Shown here: positions 25,605 through 34,453 of the stretch, piece by piece | Layout: each line of letters opens with the position of its first letter | How positions within the stretch are numbered: the stretch's first letter is position 1 | From: Sandaracinus amylolyticus | Lineage (GTDB): Bacteria > Myxococcota_A > Polyangia > Polyangiales > Sandaracinaceae | Reading direction: 5' to 3' | Length of the DNA: 64,000 nucleotides | NCBI RefSeq assembly: GCF_000737325.1 | Contig: NZ_CP011125.1 | Span: forward strand, 8,928,001-8,992,000 | Notes under the pieces: generated by a model | What the model saw: the letters and a program-made list of their open reading frames with translations, nothing else | The model's database searches: none | What the model was told of the DNA's origin: nothing | Translations under genes and position numbers: made by a program

Positions 25605-28600
25605 ACCGCAACGAGAACATGGAGAAGTTGCTCGACGAGCTCGCGCTCGTGGTCGACGGCGATCGCGAGGCGATGGAGCGTCATGCGGACTTCCTCGCCG
25701 ACGACGACGAGGCGCGCGACCTCAAGCACGACGCGATGGAGACCGCGGAGCGCCTGGCGGAGGCGGGCGCGGACTACGTGCCGCCGGCGGACCTCGAGGC
25801 GCGGCTGATGGCGGCGCTCGATGCGCGCGCGGCGGGCACGGTGCCTGCGGTCGAGGGCACGACGCGCAAGACCGATCCCGGGTTCGTGCTCGACCCGCAC
25901 GCGCAAGCGGAGATCGCGAAGGTCGAGGCGCGCATGAACGAGCCCGCGCCGATCGCGGAGCGCGCGGTCGCGCCGACGGTCGCGATGCGCGAGGTCGTGG
26001 AGCCCGCGCCGCGCGAAGAGGCGAAGAAGGTCGAGCCCGCGCGTGGCAACGGGCTCGCGAAGGTGATCGTGCTCTTCGGCGCGCTGGGCGTCGCGGCCGC
26101 GGCGGCCGCCGCGCTCGTGGTGATCGGCGCGAGCATGCTCGGCGGCGGCGAAGAGGTCGCCGAGGGCGAGACCGAGACGCCGGTCGTGATCGCGCAGGGC
26201 GCGACGACGGGGCGCGTCGTGGAGATCGCGCGCTCGTCGAGCGACGGCGCGAGCGGCGTGCAGGTGCGCGCGGCGGGCGGCGCGTGGCAGCCCGCGACGC
26301 AGGGCGCGGAGATCGCGGCGGGCGCGGCGATCCGCACCGACGAGCGCACGCGCGCGCGCATCACGCTCTCGGACGGCAGCGAGATGGTGCTCAACCACTC
26401 GACCGAGGTGCGCTTCGACCCCCAGCAGGCGCGCCGCTTCGAGCTGCCCGCGGGCGAGGTGCTCGCCGAGATCGCGCACCTCGAGAACGGGCCGAACCTC
26501 GGCATCACGGTGCCGACCGGGCGCGTCGAGGTGCTGGGCACGAAGTTCGTGCTCGCCGCGACGCCCGAGAGCGCGAGCGTGCGCGTGACCCGCGGCACGG
26601 TGCGCGTCCACGGTGCGAACCAAGGCTCGCGCGAGGTGAAGAGCGGCGAAGAGGGCGTGCTGCGCGCGAACGCGGCGCCCGAGGTCGCGCCGGTGATGGA
26701 CCTCGCGCGCTCGCTCTCGTGGAGCGAGCTGAACAACGTCGTCGCGCAGGACGATCCCGAGACCACGCTGCCCGGCATCGGCTCGCTGCGCGCGCGCCGT
26801 CCCGGTGAGCGCGAGGATCGCGAGCGCCCGCTCACGCTCGCGCGCCACGACGTGCGGGTGCGCATCGTCGGCAACGTCGCGCGCACCGAGATCGAAGAGG
26901 TCTTCCGCAACGACTCGGACGCGACGCTCGAGGGCATCTACCGCTTCCCGCTGCCCGCAGACGCGCAGATCGCGCGCCTCGCGCTCGACGTGAACGGCGT
27001 GATGGAAGAGGGCGCGTTCGTCGCGCGCGAGCGCGCGCAGCGCATCTGGCGCGGCGTGATCCGCAACGCGACGCCGGTCGCGGAGCGCCGTCCCACGGAG
27101 GAGTTCATCTGGGTGCCCGGCCCGTGGCGCGATCCCGCGCTGCTCGAGTGGCAGCGGGGCGGTCAGTTCGAGCTGCGCATCTTCCCGATCCCCGCGCACG
27201 GCGAGCGTCGCGTGGTGATCGCGTACACCCAGACGATCGCGCCGACGGCCGAGGGCCGTCGCTACGTGTACCCGCTCGCGCACTCGCGCGACGAGTCGCT
27301 GCGCGTCGGGGAGTTCAACGTCGACGTGCGCGTCGCGAACGCGCAGCGCGTGAACGCGTCGGGCTACCAGGTGCGCAGCGCAGCGGACGCCGACGCGACG
27401 CGTCTCTCGTACCAGCAGACGGGCTTCCTGCCGAACGGCGATCTCGTGATCGACTACGCGATCCCGGGCGGTGAGCGCGAGCTCGCGTTCTGGACCTACC
27501 AGGGCGACGCCGCGCAGGCGCCGCCCGCGCAGAGCCGCGATCAGGATCGCGAGGTGATCGATCTGCAGCGTCAGATCGCGGCGGACTCGCGGCCCTACGT
27601 CGCGTTCGCGCTGCGGCCCGAGCTGCCGGCGCGCACCGAGGGCGCGGCGCGCGACTACGTGATCGTCGTCGACTCGAGCCAGTCGATGGTCGGCGAGCGC
27701 TTCCAGCGCGCGAGCCGTCTCGTGTCGGGCGTGATCGCGGAGATGGATCGCCGCGATCGCTTCACCGTGCTCGCGTGCGACTACGAGTGCCGCTCGATGG
27801 AGGGCACCGCCGAGAACGCGCGGATGCGCGTGCCGAGCGCGGGCGAGATGTCACAGGTCTCGCAGTGGCTCTCGCGCGTGGAGCCCGCGGGCGCGAGCGA
27901 TCTGATCGCGACGATGCGGACCGCGTCGCGCGCCGGATCGGCGCAGCGCGAGACGAGCCGCCGCGTGCACGTGATCTACGTCGGTGACGGCGTCGCGTCG
28001 GCGGGCCATCGCAGCACCGCGGCGCTGAGCTCGGAGGCCGAGCGCCTCGCGACGAGCGCGCACGTCGCGTTCACGACCGTCGGCATCGGCGGTGACGCGG
28101 ACGCGACCTCGCTCGCGGCGATCGCGCGCAGCGGTGGGGGTCACTACGTGCCCTTCGTGCCCGGCCAGCGCGCGTCGCTCGCGGCGCTCTCGGTGCTCGA
28201 GACGACGTACGGCGTCGCGCTGCGCGACGCGCGCCTCGAGCTGCCCTCGGGCCTCGTCGAGGTCGCGCCCGAGCGGCTTCCGACGATCCGCGCCGGTGAA
28301 GAGGTGATCGTCACCGCGCGCATGAGCAGCGCGAGCGAGCTGAGCGGTGACGTCGTGCTGCGCGGCACGGTGGGCGGCGAGCCCTTCGAGCAGCGCTATC
28401 CGGTGCGCCTCGTGCCGAGCACCGCGGCGGGCAACCGCTTCGTGCCCGCGCTCTGGGCCGCGCACCGCATCGAGCAGATCGAGGCCGCGGGGCGCGGCGA
28501 GGACGAGGCGCGCATCGTCGCGATGAGCAAGGCGTACTCGGTGATGTCGCGCCACACGTCGCTGCTCGTGCTCGAGAGCGAGGCGATGTTCCGCGCGTTC

Positions 28601-29977
28601 GGCATCGATCGCGCGGAGGCCCCGGTCGCGCAGTGGACCGGCGAGGACGACGTCGAGGGCGGCACGGCCATCGGCGCGCTCGCGCTGCCGCCGAGCGAGA
28701 TGGGCGGCGTCGGCGACGTGCTCGCGGGCGGCGCGGTGACGAGCTCCGCGAGCGGCGCCGGTCGGAGCGGCGGTGGGGAAGCGGCCGCGGGCTTCGCGAC
28801 CTCGGGCACCCGCGCAGCGCGCCGCGCCCCGGCGGAACCGACGGTCACCGAGGCCGCGCCGATGGCGGAGGAAGCGGAGGAGCGCTCGCGCGGGCGCGCG
28901 GCCGACTCGAGCGCGGTCGCGCAGACGCGTGACGACTTCGATCGCGCGTGGCGCGAGCAGCAGCAGCAGGCGCCGCAGCGGCCGCCCGCCGCCGCCGCGC
29001 CGACCCCGACCGTGCCCGCGATGCGTCCGCGTGGACCCGGTCAGTGGATGCGCCGCGTGTACTACCGCGTCGGCGAGATCCAGGAGGACGGCGCGCCGAG
29101 CTTCCGCGAGCAGGAGCAGGCGCGGCTCGCGGAGGAGTCGCTGCGCATGCAGCCCGACAGCCGCGATCGTCATCGTGCCGCGGTTCGTGCGCTCTCGCGC
29201 GCCGGCAACCTCGAGCGCGCGCTCGAGGTGGCGGAGGCGTGGTTCTCGCGCGATCGCCTCGACCCCGAGGCGCTCGTGGCGCGGGCCGACGTGCTGGCGC
29301 GGCTCGGTCGCCGTGACGAAGCGCTGCGCCTCCTGACCGGCGTGGTCGACGTGCGGCCCGACGACGCGGCGCTCCACACCCGTCTCGCCGGCGCATTCGA
29401 GCGTGCGGGCGACGAAGCGCGCGCGTGCGCGCACCGGATCTCGCTCGCCGAGATCCGCAACGAGGACGCCGAGATCGTGGCGGACGCGGTGCGCTGCGAG
29501 CGCATGGCGAGCCACCGCGAGCTCGCGCAGCTCCTCCTCGACGGAGTGCGCGAGGACCGTGCGCGCACCCGCGCTGCGACGCTCGCCGAGCAGGCGGACG
29601 ACGCGCGCCGCAGCCGCGGCGAGATCACGGTGGAGGCGAGCTGGCCGGGCGGTGACGACGTCGACGTCGCGCTGATCGCGCCCGACGGCTCGCGCCTCTC
29701 GTGGATGGGCGGGCGCACGACGATCGTCGGTGAGGACGCGCGTCGCGACGGGCGCGAGACGATCGGGCTCTCGCGCGCGACGGTGGGCAACTACCTCGTC
29801 GAGGTCGCGCGCACGAGCCCCGAGCAGCGCGGCGCCATCCGCGGCACGCTGCGCATCCGCGCGCTCGACGGGACGCGCACCGTGCCCTTCGTGATCGACG
29901 ACGGCGAGCGCGAGAGCGTCGCGCGCATCGTGGTGCGTCGCGAGAGCCGCATGGAGGCCGTGGGCGCAGGGTGGTGA
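25601..29977 (+). CDS. giant FecR-VIT-vWA-TPR membrane protein, probable anti-sigma partner
   Basis: 1458 residues. Order: cytosolic helical N-terminus (1-150), membrane helix (about 154-180), FecR-like domain (about 205-365), VIT domain (about 410-545, with I-Y-R-F-P-L-P and R-E-R-A-Q-R-I-W), vWA domain (about 684-870) with MIDAS D-S-S-Q-S, a disordered Gly/Ala/Pro linker, TPR-like repeats (about 1165-1335) and a C-terminal DUF2135-like strand domain (P-G-G-D-D-V-D-V-A-L). In other bacteria the FecR part regulates ECF factors, while VIT-vWA is an inter-alpha-trypsin-inhibitor-like adhesion unit. Fusing both, coupled to the sigma gene, suggests an envelope sensor that turns on transcription when its adhesive ectodomain is engaged (inference). 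A tandem hairpin follows the stop. Confidence 0.83.
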   Translation: MNRNENMEKLLDELALVVDGDREAMERHADFLADDDEARDLKHDAMETAERLAEAGADYVPPADLEARLMAALDARAAGTVPAVEGTTRKTDPGFVLDPHAQAEIAKVEARMNEPAPIAERAVAPTVAMREVVEPAPREEAKKVEPARGNGLAKVIVLFGALGVAAAAAAALVVIGASMLGGGEEVAEGETETPVVIAQGATTGRVVEIARSSSDGASGVQVRAAGGAWQPATQGAEIAAGAAIRTDERTRARITLSDGSEMVLNHSTEVRFDPQQARRFELPAGEVLAEIAHLENGPNLGITVPTGRVEVLGTKFVLAATPESASVRVTRGTVRVHGANQGSREVKSGEEGVLRANAAPEVAPVMDLARSLSWSELNNVVAQDDPETTLPGIGSLRARRPGEREDRERPLTLARHDVRVRIVGNVARTEIEEVFRNDSDATLEGIYRFPLPADAQIARLALDVNGVMEEGAFVARERAQRIWRGVIRNATPVAERRPTEEFIWVPGPWRDPALLEWQRGGQFELRIFPIPAHGERRVVIAYTQTIAPTAEGRRYVYPLAHSRDESLRVGEFNVDVRVANAQRVNASGYQVRSAADADATRLSYQQTGFLPNGDLVIDYAIPGGERELAFWTYQGDAAQAPPAQSRDQDREVIDLQRQIAADSRPYVAFALRPELPARTEGAARDYVIVVDSSQSMVGERFQRASRLVSGVIAEMDRRDRFTVLACDYECRSMEGTAENARMRVPSAGEMSQVSQWLSRVEPAGASDLIATMRTASRAGSAQRETSRRVHVIYVGDGVASAGHRSTAALSSEAERLATSAHVAFTTVGIGGDADATSLAAIARSGGGHYVPFVPGQRASLAALSVLETTYGVALRDARLELPSGLVEVAPERLPTIRAGEEVIVTARMSSASELSGDVVLRGTVGGEPFEQRYPVRLVPSTAAGNRFVPALWAAHRIEQIEAAGRGEDEARIVAMSKAYSVMSRHTSLLVLESEAMFRAFGIDRAEAPVAQWTGEDDVEGGTAIGALALPPSEMGGVGDVLAGGAVTSSASGAGRSGGGEAAAGFATSGTRAARRAPAEPTVTEAAPMAEEAEERSRGRAADSSAVAQTRDDFDRAWREQQQQAPQRPPAAAAPTPTVPAMRPRGPGQWMRRVYYRVGEIQEDGAPSFREQEQARLAEESLRMQPDSRDRHRAAVRALSRAGNLERALEVAEAWFSRDRLDPEALVARADVLARLGRRDEALRLLTGVVDVRPDDAALHTRLAGAFERAGDEARACAHRISLAEIRNEDAEIVADAVRCERMASHRELAQLLLDGVREDRARTRAATLAEQADDARRSRGEITVEASWPGGDDVDVALIAPDGSRLSWMGGRTTIVGEDARRDGRETIGLSRATVGNYLVEVARTSPEQRGAIRGTLRIRALDGTRTVPFVIDDGERESVARIVVRRESRMEAVGAGW

Positions 29978-30034
29978 TCGTTCTCCTGGGATGAACGATG
30001 CGAGGCCGGTCGCTCGAGAGAGCGGCCGGCCTCG
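29977..30034 (+). terminator. double hairpin after the giant membrane protein gene
   Basis: A short hairpin (ATCGTTC / GAACGAT, 29977-29999) is followed by a 15-bp stem (30001-30015 with 30020-30034, loop GAGA) with only one wobble pair, then TGCTTTCC. Likely terminator for the sigma/FecR operon. Confidence 0.65.
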
Positions 30035-30054
30035 TGCTTTCCGTCGAGGAGGCG

Positions 30055-30060
30055 TAGCGT
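30055..30060 (+). promoter_or_regulatory. -10-like TAGCGT, six bases before the start codon
   Basis: TAGCGT ends six bases before the ATG of the following lipoprotein gene. No clear -35 box, but the position matches the start-proximal promoters elsewhere in this window. Confidence 0.4.
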
Positions 30061-30066
30061 CGTCGC

Positions 30067-31302
30067 ATGCGCATCTCCTTCGTCGTGATCCTGAGCAGCC
30101 TCGTCGTCGCGTGCGGCGGCGCGGCGTCCTCCTCGCCACCACGCGACACCACGCCCGCGGCACGCGCGGGCGGCGGTTGCAACGTCGCGCCGGTCGCGCT
30201 GCGCTTCGCTTGGCCCGACGGCATGCGCGCGCGGGTGCGGGGCGTCGATCTCACCGAGAGCGCGTTCGCCGACGGCTCGCACCCGATGCGCGGCGAGTCG
30301 GTCTCCGAGCTGCGCCTTGAGGTGAGCGCGGAGGGCGACACGCGGCGCATGCGGTTCCTCGTCGAAGGACGCAACCGCTTGCGCAGCCAGGGCCTCGCGC
30401 CCGACATCGCCGGCGCGCGCCCGACGCTCGTGCTCGACGGCGGCGGCGCCGTGGTCGGCGTCGAGGGTGTCGACGAGATGCGCCGCGCGCTCGGCGATGC
30501 AGTCGCGCGCGGCGAGCTCGATCCGCGCTCGGTCGCGATGATCGAGCCGAACCTCACCGCCGAGGCGCAGCTCGCGACCGCGCACGCCCACTGGGACTGG
30601 GTCGTGCGCGCGTGGAGCGGGCAGACGCTCGGGTGCGGACAGGTCGTCCGCGGCTCGGCGACCGTGCCTGCGCTCTCCCTCGGGACGACGACGCCGACCG
30701 AGGTCGACACCGAGCTCGAGCTGATCGGTGAAGCGCCCGGCGAGGCGGCGGTCTCGCCCGAAGCGCGGTGCGTCGCGCTGCAGGTGCGCCAGCGCGCGCG
30801 CCCGGGCTCGCTCCGGTCCGCGCTCGCCGGGTTCGCGGCGCAGCAGGGCGCCGTGCTCGCGAACGCGACGCTCGAGCGCACGATCGATCTCGTGGTCGAG
30901 GTCGCGACGCTCGCGCCGCACCGGATCGTGGTGGAGGAGCGCACGTCGCTCACGTGGCGCGCGCCGGGGCAGCCCGACCTCACGCGCAACATCGTCGATC
31001 GACAGGACTACGCGTTCGACTACGCGGTCGTGCCGACGCCGGGCGCCCAGCGCAGCACTCAGATCGTGGTGGACCCCGAGGGCGGCGGGTTCGCGGTGTT
31101 CCGTGACGGCCAGCAGGTGCAGCTGCCGCCGACGCCCGCGTGCCGAGCCTTCGTCGCGTGCTGCGGCGCGATCGCGAGCGCGGGCCCGATCTGCGGCATC
31201 CTCGTCGCGCAGCACGAAGGCGGCGACTGCACCGAGGAGCTCGCGACGGTGCGCCTCGTCGCGGCCGGCGGCGACGGCGAAGTGCCCACCGAGTGCCGCT
31301 GA
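30067..31302 (+). CDS. lipoprotein of unknown function
   Basis: About 411 residues with lipobox V-V-A-C-G-G and a Ser/Thr/Ala-rich linker, then a mostly beta domain with two Cys and a Cys pair near the C-terminus (A-C-C-G-A and C-G-I-L). The stop lies inside a hairpin (31301-31325) similar to the one following the giant gene upstream. Secreted or periplasmic. No family recognised. Confidence 0.75.
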   Translation: MRISFVVILSSLVVACGGAASSSPPRDTTPAARAGGGCNVAPVALRFAWPDGMRARVRGVDLTESAFADGSHPMRGESVSELRLEVSAEGDTRRMRFLVEGRNRLRSQGLAPDIAGARPTLVLDGGGAVVGVEGVDEMRRALGDAVARGELDPRSVAMIEPNLTAEAQLATAHAHWDWVVRAWSGQTLGCGQVVRGSATVPALSLGTTTPTEVDTELELIGEAPGEAAVSPEARCVALQVRQRARPGSLRSALAGFAAQQGAVLANATLERTIDLVVEVATLAPHRIVVEERTSLTWRAPGQPDLTRNIVDRQDYAFDYAVVPTPGAQRSTQIVVDPEGGGFAVFRDGQQVQLPPTPACRAFVACCGAIASAGPICGILVAQHEGGDCTEELATVRLVAAGGDGEVPTECR

Positions 31303-31325
31303 TCGTTCTTCCCAGGAGAACGATC
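31301..31325 (+). terminator. hairpin overlapping the stop codon
   Basis: Perfect 9-bp stem GATCGTTCT / AGAACGATC with a seven-base loop; the stop codon forms its first bases. Little T tract, so a weak terminator at best. The same sequence family as 29977-29999. Confidence 0.45.
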
Positions 31326-31412
31326 TGCCTCGCGGCGCGAATGCCTCGTAGGCAGTGATGCTCGCACCGTCGCGCGCCGCAGCGGTCCATGCGTGGCAGA
31401 CTCGGCGCGTCG

Positions 31413-33608
31413 ATGGACGAGCGACTGTATCCCGCGCCCCCGCCGCGACTGCCGCCGGGCTATCTCGGGTCCTCCTTCTCGTACCGCGCCCAAGCGCTCG
31501 GTGTGCTGCTCGCGATGGGCACCTTCGTCGCGGTCTACGTCGCGCTGCTCGCGTGCACGGTCGGCGCGCTGCGCTGGGTGGTCGTGCACGTGCCACCGCG
31601 CGATCTCCCGATCTTCCTCTTCTTGTTCTGGGTCGGCGCGATCGTCGCGCTCGGGCTCGTGCTGCTCTTCCTGCTGAAGGGCCTGCTCGTGCGTCAGGCG
31701 CGTGCGCGCGACGAGTGGATCGAGCTGCTCCCCGCGCGCGAGCCAGTGCTCTTCGCGTTCTTGGCGCGCCTCGCGAAGGAGGTCGGCGCGCCGGTCCCGA
31801 GGCGCGTCTACGTCGCGCCCGACGTGAACGCCGCGGTGTTCCAGGACACGACGCTGCTCTCGCTCGTCCTGCCCTCGCGCAAGCAGCTCGTCATCGGTCT
31901 CGGTCTGATCAACTCGCTCGATCTGCGCGAGCTCAAGGCCGTGCTCGCGCACGAGCTCGGGCACTTCTCGCAGCGCTCGATGCGGCTCGGCAGCTACGTC
32001 TACTTCGGCCAGCAGATCCTCGTGCAGCTGGTCGCGGGGCGCGACGCGGTCGACGTCGCGATCGATCAGCTGCGCTTCGCGTCGCGCCGCGAGCTCAGCC
32101 TCGTCGGCTGGACCGCGTACGGGCTCGTGGCCTCGATGCGCGCGGTGCTCGCGACGACGTACCGGCTGGTCACCCTCGCCGACCGCGCGCTCTCGCGCGA
32201 GATGGAGCTCCACGCCGATCGTGTCGCGATCGCGGCAGCAGGGAGCGACGCGACGGTGCGACTGCTCGGGCGCGTCGCGTACGGCCAGGCGTGCCTCGAT
32301 CACGCGATGTCGGAGCTCGCGCACGCGGGCGATCACGCGCTCTTCACGACGGATCTCTACGCGCACCAGCTACGCGCCGCGGAGACGCTGCCCGACGAGG
32401 CGTTCCGCGCCGAGTGGGCCCGGCTCGACGCGCCGCTGGGGCCCGATCTGCCGCCGCTCTTCCCGCCGGGCGCCGACGACGCGCGGCCTTCGATGTGGGC
32501 GACCCATCCGCCGAACGCGGCGCGCGAGGACGCGGCGCGCGCACCGTGGATCGACGCCGCGCGCAGCGCGGGCGACGAGACGTCGGCGTGGGCGCTGTTC
32601 GCCGATCCCGACGGGCTCCGCCAGCGCATGACGATGCAGCTCTTCCGGCGCATGCATCCCGGGCGCACGCTGCGGTTCAGCGATCCCACGACGGTCGAGC
32701 GCTTCCTCGTCGAGGAGCGCGAGAGCGCGAAGCTGGACGAGCGACACCGCGGCGCATACGGGCAGCGCCTGATCGCGTTGCTGCCGCTCGACGAGATCTT
32801 CGCGCGTGCGAGCGCATCGGCGATGTCGGCCGACGCCGTCGAGCGTGCGCGCATCGAGCTCTACGGGCCCGATCACACGCGCGCGGTCGCGCGCGCCGAG
32901 GCGATCCTGCGCGAGCTCGAGTCGCTCTCGCGGGCGCTCGCACACGCGGAGCAGGAGGGGCGCTCGAGCGTGACGGTGCGCGGCTTCGAGCGACCGCTCG
33001 AGGAGGTGCGCGACGTCGCGATGCCGCTCGAGGCCGAGCTCGAAGCGCTGGGCTCGGCGCGCGACGCGTGGGACCGCCGCGTCGCCGAGGTGCACGCGCG
33101 CATGGCCGCGGACCTCGGGCCCGACGCGACGAACGAGCTGCGCGCGCGGTACGCGTTCCACCTCGCGATCCAGGATCTGCGCCGCGGGCTGCACCGCGCG
33201 GCGGCGCTGCTGCATCCCGCGATCGAGGCCGCGGGCGTGCAGGTCGCGCTCGCGCCGCACGTGCAAGAGCATGCGATGCGGCTCGCGCTCGACGCGCGCG
33301 GCGTGGTCGCGGAGGTGCTCGCGCACGCAGGCACGCTCACGCCGCCGGCGCTGCCGGGCCTCGCTGCGGATCGCGGCGGAGCACAGCCGGAGCGGCTCGC
33401 GCGCGTGCTGCTGCCCGAGCCGCTGATCTCCGACCCGCGGCTGATGGAGGCGCGCGTCTCCCGCGAGGTGATCGAGCGTCTCGCGCGACAGCACGGCGAG
33501 GTGCTGGATCGGCTCGAGCGCGTCCGGCGCAAGAGCCTCGCCGGGCTGGTCGCGTCGCAGGACGCGATCGCGGCGCGCTGGTCGAGCGCGCGGCGCACGA
33601 GCGCGTGA
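31413..33608 (+). CDS. M48-family metallopeptidase, membrane-bound
   Basis: Zinc motif H-E-L-G-H (His180, Glu181, His184 counting from 31413) and third ligand Glu265 in S-R-E-M-E-L-H-A-D. Two membrane helices at about residues 27-52 and 67-90 place the catalytic part in the cytosol, as in HtpX and related quality-control proteases. About 731 residues, longer than HtpX because of a C-terminal helical region of about 350 residues. An in-frame ATG at 31389 is also possible; I prefer 31413 because CAGACT lies ten bases before it. Probably trims damaged membrane proteins (inference). Confidence 0.85.
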   Translation: MDERLYPAPPPRLPPGYLGSSFSYRAQALGVLLAMGTFVAVYVALLACTVGALRWVVVHVPPRDLPIFLFLFWVGAIVALGLVLLFLLKGLLVRQARARDEWIELLPAREPVLFAFLARLAKEVGAPVPRRVYVAPDVNAAVFQDTTLLSLVLPSRKQLVIGLGLINSLDLRELKAVLAHELGHFSQRSMRLGSYVYFGQQILVQLVAGRDAVDVAIDQLRFASRRELSLVGWTAYGLVASMRAVLATTYRLVTLADRALSREMELHADRVAIAAAGSDATVRLLGRVAYGQACLDHAMSELAHAGDHALFTTDLYAHQLRAAETLPDEAFRAEWARLDAPLGPDLPPLFPPGADDARPSMWATHPPNAAREDAARAPWIDAARSAGDETSAWALFADPDGLRQRMTMQLFRRMHPGRTLRFSDPTTVERFLVEERESAKLDERHRGAYGQRLIALLPLDEIFARASASAMSADAVERARIELYGPDHTRAVARAEAILRELESLSRALAHAEQEGRSSVTVRGFERPLEEVRDVAMPLEAELEALGSARDAWDRRVAEVHARMAADLGPDATNELRARYAFHLAIQDLRRGLHRAAALLHPAIEAAGVQVALAPHVQEHAMRLALDARGVVAEVLAHAGTLTPPALPGLAADRGGAQPERLARVLLPEPLISDPRLMEARVSREVIERLARQHGEVLDRLERVRRKSLAGLVASQDAIAARWSSARRTSA

Positions 33609-33614
33609 TTCGCG

Positions 33615-34352
33615 CTACGGCAGCTCGACGTCGGTGAAGCGCGAGCGGCCGTGATCGAAGTGCAGGTGGTCGAGGTGATCGGCGCGGGGCGGGCCGACGA
33701 TCCCGCGGAAGCTCTGCTCGTCGATCATGCGCCGCACCAGCGCGTGCCAGAACCGCACGTGGATCGCGTCCTCGCCGGTCGCGCTCCAGTGATCGCGGAT
33801 CGTGATCTCCTCGCCTTCGTCGAGCACGATCCCGCGCAGATCGACCGCGTTGCCGAGCGCGTGCTCGCTGATGCGCGTCGGGTTGCCGCGCATCGTGCGG
33901 CAGCGATGGCTGCTCGCCGACAGGATGCGGATCGGCGCGCGGTGATACGTGAGGATCGCGGTCTCGACGATCGCGCGCTCGAGCGCGCGCACCGCGGGCA
34001 CCAGCGCGGGATGGACGCGCAGCGCAGGACGCCAGGGCACCGGATCGCCCGCGTGATCGACGAGCGGCACCTCGGGACAGCCCTCCGCGAGCTGTGCGCC
34101 GTCGCGCGGGAGATCGTCGAGCGCGTAGGGCACCTCGACCCGCGGCGTCGGAGCGACCTCGGCCGCGCCCGCATCGACACGCTCGATGCCCGCATCGATC
34201 GACACGACGCTCGGCGCGCGCACCTCGGGCTCGGGCCGCGTCGCCACCGCCGCCGCGAGCGCGACCAGCGCGACGAACGAGAGCAGCACCGTGATCGCCG
34301 CGACGAGCCCGCGCGCGTCCCGCTCGATCACCTCTCGGGCGCTCCGCCACAT
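33615..34352 (-). CDS. extensin-like C-terminal domain protein (putative murein hydrolase)
   Basis: N-terminal membrane helix (about residues 15-38), a short linker, then the extensin-like C-terminal domain of about 180 residues: R-A-L-E-R-A-I, S-E-H-A-L-G-N-A-V-D-L-R-G and the late H-L-D-H-L-H-F-D. The layout and His/Asp residues resemble M15-type D,D-peptidases, so a zinc peptidase acting on peptidoglycan in the periplasm is likely. The start at 34352 was chosen to give a normal N-terminus; the frame stays open further upstream. Convergent with the M48 gene. Confidence 0.78.
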   Translation of the reverse strand: MWRSAREVIERDARGLVAAITVLLSFVALVALAAAVATRPEPEVRAPSVVSIDAGIERVDAGAAEVAPTPRVEVPYALDDLPRDGAQLAEGCPEVPLVDHAGDPVPWRPALRVHPALVPAVRALERAIVETAILTYHRAPIRILSASSHRCRTMRGNPTRISEHALGNAVDLRGIVLDEGEEITIRDHWSATGEDAIHVRFWHALVRRMIDEQSFRGIVGPPRADHLDHLHFDHGRSRFTDVELP

Positions 34353-34414
34353 CCGACCGAGAACATGCGGGCCCGAGCGCGCGATGGAAACCCGCCGCGC
34401 GCTCGTCGACCCAT

Positions 34415-34443
34415 TTGACATCGCTGCAGGCGCGGCCGAGCCT
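34415..34443 (+). promoter_or_regulatory. promoter of the following secreted-protein gene
   Basis: TTGACA (34415-34420), exactly 17 bp, GAGCCT (34438-34443), then 10 bases to the ATG. Perfect -35, weak -10, start-proximal pattern like 16332-16360. Confidence 0.55.
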
Positions 34444-34453
34444 GCCTCCACGC

